DNA of 5,672 nt from Phycisphaerae bacterium (GTDB lineage Bacteria > Planctomycetota > Phycisphaerae > Sedimentisphaerales > Anaerohalosphaeraceae), in contig SKKI01000077.1 in assembly GCA_007121565.1 (NCBI GenBank), forward strand, positions 1-5,672, written 5' to 3'. Positions within the stretch are counted from its first letter, which is position 1, and each line of letters begins with the position of its first letter. Below, piece after piece: positions 1 through 5,054 of this stretch. A program made the translations under genes and the position numbers. The notes under the pieces were generated by a model. It had not been told where the DNA came from and searched no databases. It saw only the letters and a list, made by a program, of their open reading frames with translations.

Positions 1-2
1 CA

Positions 3-1148
3 AACCAATCGCATTCGCCGGATATTGAAAAATGGCTGACCCTGATTCGCAGCGAAGGCGTCGGACCGGTCAATTTTCGCAAGTTGCGCAAACAGCTTGG
101 CTCCGTTGATGCCGTGCTGGGGGCCTCGGTGGCCGAACTTTTGAAAGTCGAGGGCATCGGCCCCAAAACCGCCGAGCGGATTGCCCGCTCGCGCGGCGGA
201 TTTGATGCCGCCAAAGAGCTTGATTTGGCCGCCAAACACGGTGTATGGCTGGTATCTCTGGATGATGCGCGGTATCCGGCGGCCCTGCGGCAGATTTACG
301 ACCCGCCGCCGGTGCTGTATGTCAAGGGCACGCTGACCCGTCAGGACAGCCTGGCCGTGGCGGTGGTCGGCTCTCGACGATGCAGCCAGTACGGCCTGGA
401 ACAGGCCAACCGGTTTGCCCATTTTCTGGCCAGTACGGGCTTTACAGTGGTCAGCGGACTGGCACGGGGGATCGATTCGGCGGCCCATCGCGGGGCCATG
501 ACGGCGGCCGGACGCACGATCGCCGTTCAGGGCTGCGGGCTGGGGCACGTCTTTCCGCCGGAAAACAAGGCGCTGTTTGCTCAAACCGCGGAAAACGGGG
601 CGGTCATCAGCGAATTGCCGCTCGGCTACGAGCCGCTTTCGGAAAATTTCCCCGGCCGCAACCGCATCATCGCCGGGCTGTCGATGGGAACGCTGGTCAT
701 CGAGGCCAGCCTCAAAAGCGGGGCGTTGATTACCGCGCAGGCCACCCTTGAGAATAACCGTGAGGTCATGGCGGTTCCGGGGCCGATTGATAATCCCGCC
801 TGCGCCGGAGCGCATAAGCTCATCAAGCAGGGCGCACGGCTCATCGACAGCATCGAGGAGATTATGGACGCACTGGGCTGTATCGGCCAGGATTTGAAGG
901 CCGGCGCCGCCGCCGCGGCCAAAACCGCCGAACAGGCAACGCAAAAAACGCTGTTTGATGTGTCGGACTTGAACCTCAGCGACTCCGAACATGCCGTGTA
1001 CGGGTGCTTTGACGGCAGGCCGCTGCATCTGGAGGAGTTGATTGCCCAGACCGATCTGCCGGCTGGGACGATTTACGCCGCGACGGTCAGCTTGCAGCTC
1101 AAAGGGTTGCTCAAGCAGCTTGCCGGAAACATGTTCGTGCGGCGATAA
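3..1148 (+). CDS. dprA: DNA processing protein DprA (5'-truncated by window edge)
   Basis: DprA binds single-stranded DNA and loads RecA onto it during natural transformation; it acts in the cytoplasm. The frame is open from the left edge (first codon AAC at 3), so the start lies outside the window. A TTG at 84 is in frame, but using it would cut into the N-terminal helical domain (EKWLTLIRSEGVGPVNFRKL), so it is not the start. Of 381 visible residues, 47-63 form a helix-hairpin-helix (LLKVEGIGPKTAERIARS). The Rossmann-fold DprA domain follows, with VGSRRCSQYG at about 122-131, SGLARGIDSAAHRGA at about 151, FPGRNRIIAGLS at about 216-227 and KSGALITAQATLE at about 238. An Ala-rich linker leads to a C-terminal winged helix at about 317-381. 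The length fits a nearly complete family member. No competence genes are visible nearby, so a role in transformation is inferred from family only. Confidence 0.96.
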   Translation, partial: NQSHSPDIEKWLTLIRSEGVGPVNFRKLRKQLGSVDAVLGASVAELLKVEGIGPKTAERIARSRGGFDAAKELDLAAKHGVWLVSLDDARYPAALRQIYDPPPVLYVKGTLTRQDSLAVAVVGSRRCSQYGLEQANRFAHFLASTGFTVVSGLARGIDSAAHRGAMTAAGRTIAVQGCGLGHVFPPENKALFAQTAENGAVISELPLGYEPLSENFPGRNRIIAGLSMGTLVIEASLKSGALITAQATLENNREVMAVPGPIDNPACAGAHKLIKQGARLIDSIEEIMDALGCIGQDLKAGAAAAAKTAEQATQKTLFDVSDLNLSDSEHAVYGCFDGRPLHLEELIAQTDLPAGTIYAATVSLQLKGLLKQLAGNMFVRR

Positions 1149-1163
1149 AAAAGGGGTTCAATC

Positions 1164-1742
1164 TCAATACAGGATGGCGTACTTTTCCTGGATGCAGGCC
1201 AGGATTTTGTGGATATCGCCCGAATCGGTGACGACGCCGTCGAACCCCTGCTTCAAGAGGGACTCTGTTTCTGTTGGCGACAATGGGCCGGATAACGCGA
1301 TGACGCAGCAGTTATTCAACTCCTTATTGTCGCGCACATAACTGCACAGGCTGTGGGCATTGATTTCCGGACTCATCAGGTCAACAAGAATGGCATTGGG
1401 GCAACACTTCTGGGCCGCCAGGCCGGCGTCAAAGCTGTTGTGGGCAAGCTCGATCTCAAAGCTCCCTTTGCTCTGCAGGCCAGAGGCCAATTGACGCGCC
1501 GTCTCAGGCTGACTGTCAATCAGCAGTATCCGGAGCTTGCCTTTTTCGAGTTGTTCGGTCGGCATATTGTGCGTTTTCATAAAACTGATCAACTCGCTTG
1601 TCGGGATGCGCCGATCGCGTGAGCCGGGTATGCGATAACCGTTGAGTTTGCCGGAATCGAACCACTTGGTGACCGTTCGCGGGGCGACACGACAAATCTG
1701 AGCCACCTGACCGGTTGTCAGTACATCTTTTTGCGTTATCAT
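1164..1742 (-). CDS. HTH (excisionase/MerR-like) plus receiver-domain regulator, 192 aa
   Basis: This is a predicted cytoplasmic DNA-binding regulator. Residues 7-60 form an excisionase/MerR-type winged helix-turn-helix: VLTTGQVAQICRVAPRTVTKW, then wing GYRIPGSRDRRIP, then ELISFMKTHNMP. Residues 69-188 resemble a CheY-like receiver: RILLID at 71-76, LVDLMSP with the phospho-acceptor position D121, VIALSG at 147-152, and GFDGVVTDSGD at 166-176. The pocket is degenerate: the usual Asp-Asp pair is D76-S77, and the conserved Lys after beta-5 is D173. Phosphorylation control is therefore doubtful. I chose ATG at 1742 because it begins just before the HTH. The frame extends upstream to ATGs at 1775 and 1823 and a TTG at 1829, but those add a tail unrelated to the domain, and none has a well-spaced ribosome site (GGAG directly abuts the 1823 ATG). 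No cognate kinase is in view. It converges with dprA and diverges from rny. Target genes are unknown. Confidence 0.85.
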   Translation of the reverse strand: MITQKDVLTTGQVAQICRVAPRTVTKWFDSGKLNGYRIPGSRDRRIPTSELISFMKTHNMPTEQLEKGKLRILLIDSQPETARQLASGLQSKGSFEIELAHNSFDAGLAAQKCCPNAILVDLMSPEINAHSLCSYVRDNKELNNCCVIALSGPLSPTETESLLKQGFDGVVTDSGDIHKILACIQEKYAILY

Positions 1743-2007
1743 AAAAGTCTCGCTGTTCGACGGTGAAGCCGTCATATGTGCAGAATAACAGGCGTTTTCA
1801 GGGCGTTTCCTTACCCGACACATCTCCAATGTCCGTCTTGGGTATCGTCATAAAAGCAACGGACGATAACGTCTGTACCGGAAAAACCGATTTTTTGAAT
1901 AATAAAGGGCGTACGGGATGCATTTGCGTCCGATAACGGGAATACCGCCCGAAAAACTTGGCCAAATGCGAAGTTGGGTATTGTTTTTGCTTGACCTGTC
2001 ATAAAAG
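1739..2007 (+). repeat. Three dispersed copies of the 9-mer TCATAAAAG
   Basis: Exact copies lie at 1739-1747, 1848-1856 and 1999-2007, all in the same orientation. The first covers the ATG of the leftward regulator. The third sits between the -35 and -10 hexamers of the rightward promoter at 1991-2019. ATAAAAG recurs once more at 2066-2072. The placement would suit an operator shared by the regulator gene and the rny promoter. That is inference; the motif is AT-rich and has no dyad symmetry. Confidence 0.4.
1743..1990. other. Intergenic region upstream of the regulator gene
   Basis: I see no convincing gene here. The stretch is less GC-rich than the genes and should hold the promoter of the leftward regulator gene, but I found no good -35/-10 pair on the minus strand. 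It holds two of the three TCATAAAAG copies (the first overlaps the regulator start codon), a repeated CGATAACG (1864-1871 and 1931-1938), and an inverted repeat GCATTTG (1920-1926) / CAAATGC (1963-1969). Confidence 0.6.
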
Positions 2008-2019
2008 TGAGCGTATAAT
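1991..2019 (+). promoter_or_regulatory. Near-consensus sigma70 promoter for the rny leader
   Basis: TTGACC (1991-1996) and a perfect TATAAT (2014-2019) are separated by exactly 17 bases, so a transcript would begin near 2026. This is the best housekeeping-type promoter I see in the window. It points toward rny, whose start is about 510 bases downstream. A second TATAAT at 2058-2063 has only a poor -35 (TGTTTT at 2035-2040) and is less convincing. Confidence 0.8.
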
Positions 2020-2072
2020 GAACGAATCTCCGAGTGTTTTCGGAACAACGAATATCTTATAATGTATAAAAG

Positions 2073-2107
2073 ACACCGGCCGTTAAGTGCTGAATGAACA
2101 CCGGCCG
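2073..2107 (+). repeat. Direct repeat ACACCGGCCG, two copies
   Basis: Exact 10-base copies lie at 2073-2082 and 2098-2107, with starts 25 bases apart. Because CCGGCCGG is self-complementary, the same bases can pair as a 7-bp RNA stem (2076-2082 with 2102-2108, 19-nt loop). A further CCGGCCGG occurs at 2373-2380, which would allow alternative pairing across the leader. Confidence 0.55.
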
Positions 2108-2284
2108 GGAAATGCAATTTGCCGACAGCAGGTTGTACGCAGAGCTTCAAGACCATCGACATTCTTTGGTGGGGCGAAAGGCGGCTTGATTAATAAATAG
2201 TCGCCAAGTCCGGAATCTGAAGAAATCGATGAAAATGATCGAGTGTGAGATTGGAACGATAAGCAAGCAAGGACGTCGACCTTG

Positions 2285-2422
2285 ATGCGCACGATAGTGT
2301 ATCCGGGTTTTGAGAATCGATGGGAACGCATGGCAGAATGTTTTAAACACTTTGAATGCCACTGTTTACAAACCGGCCGGACACCGTGTCCGACCGGAAA
2401 GAAGAGACGGCGCGCTGATTGA
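2285..2422 (+). CDS. Possible 45-aa Cys-rich small protein in the rny leader
   Basis: ATG at 2285 opens a 45-codon frame ending in TGA at 2420-2422. The product would be basic, with Cys19, Cys25, Cys27 and Cys35 (segment AECFKHFECHCLQTG) and a Lys/Arg-rich tail (GKKRRRAD); a zinc site is conceivable but unproven. An AAGGA at 2269-2273 could serve as ribosome site, about 11 bases from the ATG or 8 from an in-frame TTG at 2282. It lies in a small stem, CAAGG/CCTTG (2268-2272 with 2280-2284). The ATG overlaps the TGA of an upstream 18-codon ORF (2229-2285). I recognise no family. Third codon positions look less GC-biased than in the neighbouring genes, and the strong hairpin at 2373-2397 lies inside the frame, so this may be a chance ORF. 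Confidence 0.2.
   Translation: MRTIVYPGFENRWERMAECFKHFECHCLQTGRTPCPTGKKRRRAD
2373..2397. repeat. Strong GC-rich inverted repeat upstream of rny
   Basis: The 12-base arms CCGGCCGGACAC (2373-2384) and GTGTCCGACCGG (2386-2397) are complementary except for one C-A mismatch, centred on C2385. Opening the innermost pair gives a three-base loop. No T-run follows on the plus strand (AAAGAAG), so it is not a standard rightward terminator. On the minus strand only TTTG follows. The core CGGACAC-C-GTGTCCG could equally be a protein-binding dyad. Confidence 0.65.
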
Positions 2423-2487
2423 TCCGAATCGACACTGATCGTTTGTTCATTTCTTGATTTTCTGTCCGACCTGAGGTCTCTGCTTTC

Positions 2488-2517
2488 GGCAAATAGAAAA
2501 ACTCTATCCAATTTGCC
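2488..2517 (+). promoter_or_regulatory. Stem-loop immediately before the rny ribosome binding site
   Basis: GGCAAAT (2488-2494) pairs with ATTTGCC (2511-2517), with possible inner AGA/TCT pairs. The stem ends 3 bases before the purine-rich AAGGGAAGG at 2521-2529, so it would flank the ribosome site and leave it open. It could affect RNA stability or initiation at rny; this is inferred. Confidence 0.4.
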
Positions 2518-2520
2518 AAG

Positions 2521-2529
2521 AAGGGAAGG
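2521..2529 (+). promoter_or_regulatory. rny ribosome binding site
   Basis: AAGGGAAGG ends 9 bases before ATG 2539. It directly abuts an in-frame TTG at 2530, which is too close to be served by it. This decides the start in favour of ATG 2539, with ATG 2545 as a less likely alternative. Confidence 0.7.
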
Positions 2530-2538
2530 TTGAAAGAA

Positions 2539-4119
2539 ATGGACATGATCGCTCAGATGAATGGGCAAATGGTCGTGTTGTGGATTATCCTGGGTCTGTT
2601 TGTCGGCGGCATCCTTGCCGTTGTGATCCAGCAGATTATCATCAAGACACGCGCCAAAGCCTTTGAAGAAGAACTTCACGCCCGCGTGGAGACGGCCCGC
2701 CGAGAGGCCGATACCATCATCAAAGAAGCCCGGTTGGATGCGGCCGCTGAGATGATGAAAAAACGTGAGCAGTTGGCCGCCGAATCCGCAGCACGCGAAA
2801 AAGAGTTTCGAAGTCAGGAATCGCAGATTTCCAAACAGCAGGATGCCCTCGAACGCCGCATCGATCAGCTCGACAACCGGGAACGCAAACTCAACGAGAA
2901 CGAAAAAGAAGTTGCGCGTCAAACCCAAAGCTGCCAGGACAAGAATCGCGAGTTGAATTCGCTGATTGCGCAACAGAAAACCCATCTCCTGAAAATCACA
3001 TCACTGAGCATGGAGCAGGCGCGTGAGATGCTGCTTGAGCGGCTCGAGGATGAATGTGATCGCGAAATGAGCCAGTTGATCCAGCGAAAAGTGGCTCAGG
3101 CCGAAGAGCAGGCCGAGAACAAGGCCAAAGAGATCATCAATCTGGCGATTCAGCGGTACGCCGCCGAGCAGACCTGCGAGGTCAGCGTGTCGATGGTGGA
3201 CATCCCCAATGATGACATGAAAGGTCGCATTATTGGCCGTGAAGGGCGCAACATTCGGGCATTTGAAAAGTCCACCGGCGTCGATGTGATTGTTGACGAT
3301 ACGCCCGGGGTCATTGTGGTCAGCGGGTTTAATCCGGTGCGTCGGGAAGTGGCCCGGCTGGGTATGGAGCGGCTCATCCAGGACGGTCGTATCCACCCGA
3401 GCCGCATTGAAGAGGTTGTCAATCAGACCAAAAAAGACGTTCACAGCCGCGTGATTCAGATCGGCAAAGAAGCGGCCGAAGAGGTCGACGTTCGCGGCCT
3501 GAACAACAAGATCATCGGTATGCTCGGGGCGCTGCACTACCGCACCAGTTACGGGCAAAATGTGTTGCGCCACAGCGTCGAGGTGGCATTTTTGGCCCAG
3601 GTGATGGCCGATGAGCTGGGCCTGGACGGGACGATTGCCAAGCGGGCCGGCCTGCTGCACGACATCGGCAAGGCGATGGACCGCGAGATCGAGGGCGGCC
3701 ATCCGGATATCGGGGCCAATTTCCTGCGTCGGTTTAAGGAATCGCCGATTATCTTGAACGCGGTCGAAGCGCATCACGGCGATATCCCGGCCGACAATCC
3801 TTATACGCCGCTGATCGCCGCGGCCGATGCCATCAGCGCATCGCGTCCCGGGGCACGACGTGAGACGCTTGAGCGGTATATCAAGCGGCTTGAGAAACTT
3901 GAGGAACTGGCCGGCGGCTTTGAAGGCGTCGAAAGCACCTACGCCATTCAGGCCGGCCGTGAGGTTCGTGTGATTGTTGACGCCAACAAGATCAAAGATG
4001 ATTCGGCATTGAAGACCGCGCGTCAAATCGCCAAGAAAATCGAAGAAGAGATGACCTATCCGGGCGAGATCAAGGTGACGCTGCTGCGTGAGCTGCGCTG
4101 CGTCGAATACGCCCGGTAG
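2539..4119 (+). CDS. rny: Ribonuclease Y (membrane-anchored endoribonuclease)
   Basis: RNase Y cuts single-stranded RNA internally and starts bulk mRNA decay; it works at the inner face of the membrane. From ATG 2539 the protein has 526 residues, typical of the family. An N-terminal membrane helix lies at about 12-35 (VVLWIILGLFVGGILAVVI), followed by a long charged coiled coil (about 38-200). The KH RNA-binding domain has GRIIGREGRNIRAFEKSTG at about 229-247. The HD domain has RHSVE (H345), LLHDIGKA (H374, D375), EAHHGD (H412/H413) and D430, the expected metal ligands. The C-terminal domain ends PGEIKVTLLRELRCVEYAR, as is usual. All catalytic features appear intact. It is probably driven by the promoter at 1991-2019 through a leader of about 510 nt and co-transcribed with the phosphodiesterase gene 36 bases downstream. 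Confidence 0.97.
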   Translation: MDMIAQMNGQMVVLWIILGLFVGGILAVVIQQIIIKTRAKAFEEELHARVETARREADTIIKEARLDAAAEMMKKREQLAAESAAREKEFRSQESQISKQQDALERRIDQLDNRERKLNENEKEVARQTQSCQDKNRELNSLIAQQKTHLLKITSLSMEQAREMLLERLEDECDREMSQLIQRKVAQAEEQAENKAKEIINLAIQRYAAEQTCEVSVSMVDIPNDDMKGRIIGREGRNIRAFEKSTGVDVIVDDTPGVIVVSGFNPVRREVARLGMERLIQDGRIHPSRIEEVVNQTKKDVHSRVIQIGKEAAEEVDVRGLNNKIIGMLGALHYRTSYGQNVLRHSVEVAFLAQVMADELGLDGTIAKRAGLLHDIGKAMDREIEGGHPDIGANFLRRFKESPIILNAVEAHHGDIPADNPYTPLIAAADAISASRPGARRETLERYIKRLEKLEELAGGFEGVESTYAIQAGREVRVIVDANKIKDDSALKTARQIAKKIEEEMTYPGEIKVTLLRELRCVEYAR

Positions 4120-4122
4120 AAC

Positions 4123-4159
4123 AGAGGTCAGAGCAGTGAAAGTGCGGTTTTGCGGATGA
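4123..4159 (+). promoter_or_regulatory. Possible coupling mini-ORF ahead of ymdB
   Basis: The ATG of ymdB (4156) has no good ribosome site. AGAGGT at 4123-4128 is instead well spaced (7 bases) from a GTG at 4136, which opens a seven-codon frame (MKVRFCG) ending in TGA 4157-4159. That stop overlaps the ymdB start as ATGA. This arrangement is typical of translational coupling, but such a short frame could be chance. Confidence 0.35.
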
Positions 4160-5007
4160 AAATTAATGTGCTTTGCGTAGGCGACGTGGTCGGTCGGCCC
4201 GGCCGGCGGGTGCTGGCAGAAAAACTGGGGCCCCTGGTGCGGGACTTGGACATCGATTGCGTGATTGCCAATGCCGAAAACGCCGCCGGCGGGTCGGGAC
4301 TGACGCCGCAGATTTATGAAAAATTGTGCAGGTATGGCGTGCATATCGTCACCCTCGGCGACCATTGTTACCGCAAGCGGGAAATTATTGCCACACTGCA
4401 AAACCAAAACAATATCGTTCGTCCGGCCAATTTGTCGCCCAATTCGGCGGGCAAAGATACCGCGATTTACCTGACCGCAAAAGGCGTAAACGTCGGCGTG
4501 ATTACCCTGATGGGCCGCATTTATATGAAGCCGGCCGATTGTCCCTATGCCAAAATCGACGCGGTGCTGCCGCGCTTGCGCAATGAGGCGGATATCATCT
4601 TCGTGGAAATGCACGCCGAGGCCTCCAGTGAAAAAATTGCGATGAGCTATTATCTCGACGGCAAGGTCAGTTGTGTCTTCGGCACCCACACCCACGTCAT
4701 GACCGCCGACGAGCGCATCATGACCAACGGCACCGCCTGCATTACCGACATCGGGATGACCGGCCCGCACGACAGCGTGCTTGGTCGCAACGCCGAAAGC
4801 GTGGTCAAGGCGTTCCGTACGCAGATGCCGTATCCGTTCGATATCGCCACCGGCGATGTGCGCATCAACGCCATACTCGTGACGGTCGATTCGCGCACCC
4901 AAAAGGCCGAACACATTCGCCGTTTGGTGGTTACCGAAGACGGTCAGGGCGATGTGCTGCCGTATGACAACGACGACGGCCGACCGGATATCTGCCCGGG
5001 CTTTTAG
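4156..5007 (+). CDS. ymdB: YmdB-family metallophosphoesterase (cyclic-nucleotide phosphodiesterase)
   Basis: The family (TIGR00282, B. subtilis YmdB) consists of cytoplasmic dinuclear-metal phosphodiesterases active on 2',3'- and/or 3',5'-cyclic nucleotides, and is often encoded beside rny. The 283 residues match the usual length. Visible metal-site residues are D10 (CVGDVVGRPG), E41-N42 (ANAENAAGG), H153 (VEMHAEASSEK), and H178 and H180 (GTHTH), followed by TADERI and TDIGMTGPHDSVLG. The family's GNH motif reads GDH here (D69-H70), and the WD that usually follows is CYRK, a clear departure at one ligand position. I chose ATG 4156 because MKINVLCVGD matches the family N-terminus; an in-frame TTG at 4150 would add two residues. 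It lies 36 bases after rny and 47 before the next gene, suggesting an operon. The physiological substrate in this organism is unknown. Confidence 0.93.
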   Translation: MKINVLCVGDVVGRPGRRVLAEKLGPLVRDLDIDCVIANAENAAGGSGLTPQIYEKLCRYGVHIVTLGDHCYRKREIIATLQNQNNIVRPANLSPNSAGKDTAIYLTAKGVNVGVITLMGRIYMKPADCPYAKIDAVLPRLRNEADIIFVEMHAEASSEKIAMSYYLDGKVSCVFGTHTHVMTADERIMTNGTACITDIGMTGPHDSVLGRNAESVVKAFRTQMPYPFDIATGDVRINAILVTVDSRTQKAEHIRRLVVTEDGQGDVLPYDNDDGRPDICPGF

Positions 5008-5041
5008 CGTTGTAGCGTTATGCCATTCCGTTGTTGAATGG
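5005..5041 (+). repeat. Short repeat and hairpin in the ymdB-CNNM gap
   Basis: TAGCGTT occurs at 5005-5011 (starting with the ymdB stop codon) and again at 5013-5019. Next is a 6-bp stem CCATTC (5023-5028) / GAATGG (5036-5041) with a 7-base loop. No T-run follows, so it does not look like a terminator; it sits one base before the next gene's ribosome site. Confidence 0.35.
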
Positions 5042-5046
5042 AAAGG
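5042..5046 (+). promoter_or_regulatory. Ribosome binding site of the CNNM-type gene
   Basis: AAAGG ends 8 bases before ATG 5055. Good spacing and its position in the only gap after ymdB support ATG 5055 as the start of the truncated last gene. Confidence 0.65.
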
Positions 5047-5054
5047 TTGAGACG

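Larger units (their letters stand above)
2026..2538 (+). promoter_or_regulatory. Long structured 5' leader of rny, or a separate small RNA
   Basis: There are about 510 bases between the inferred transcription start and the rny start codon. No long ORF runs rightward; only short ones occur. Several stem-loops can be drawn: TCCGA/TCGGA (2029-2033 with 2040-2044), CCGGCCG/CGGCCGG (2076-2082 with 2102-2108), GGCGGCT/AGTCGCC including one G-U pair (2180-2186 with 2199-2205), a long GC-rich hairpin (2373-2397), and GGCAAAT/ATTTGCC (2488-2494 with 2511-2517). I found none of the conserved signatures I would expect of RNase P RNA, tmRNA, tRNA or the riboswitch classes I considered. Whether this is one leader or an sRNA followed by another rny promoter cannot be told from sequence. 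Confidence 0.5.

Noticed and set aside
84..86. TTG as the start of dprA
   Set aside because: The frame continues to the left edge with DprA-like N-terminal sequence, so the gene starts outside the window.
1149..1163. Bidirectional terminator between dprA and the regulator
   Set aside because: There is an A-run (T-run on the minus strand), but I could draw no stable stem next to it.
1862..1896. Terminator-like stems followed by six T residues
   Set aside because: Stems are only 3-4 bp (GACG/CGTC, CGG/CCG), and no rightward gene ends upstream for it to terminate.
1811..2162. Two overlapping minus-strand short frames upstream of the regulator
   Set aside because: No ribosome sites, no domain features, and they compete with each other and with the promoter region.
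2026..2400. RNase P RNA, tmRNA or tRNA in the gap
   Set aside because: The size would fit the first two, but the conserved P4/GAGGAAAGUC-type segments, a tmRNA tRNA-like end with CCA, and any T-loop GTTCRA context are all missing.
2083..2985. 300-codon minus-strand frame across the leader and the start of rny
   Set aside because: Part is antisense to the RNase Y coiled coil. The rest is low-complexity and Phe/His-rich without recognisable motifs, and there is no ribosome site or promoter.
3001..4914. 637-codon open frame on the minus strand
   Set aside because: It is antisense to rny and ymdB, whose protein motifs are unambiguous. The translation is His/Val/Gly-rich with no family features, as expected for the opposite strand of GC-rich genes.
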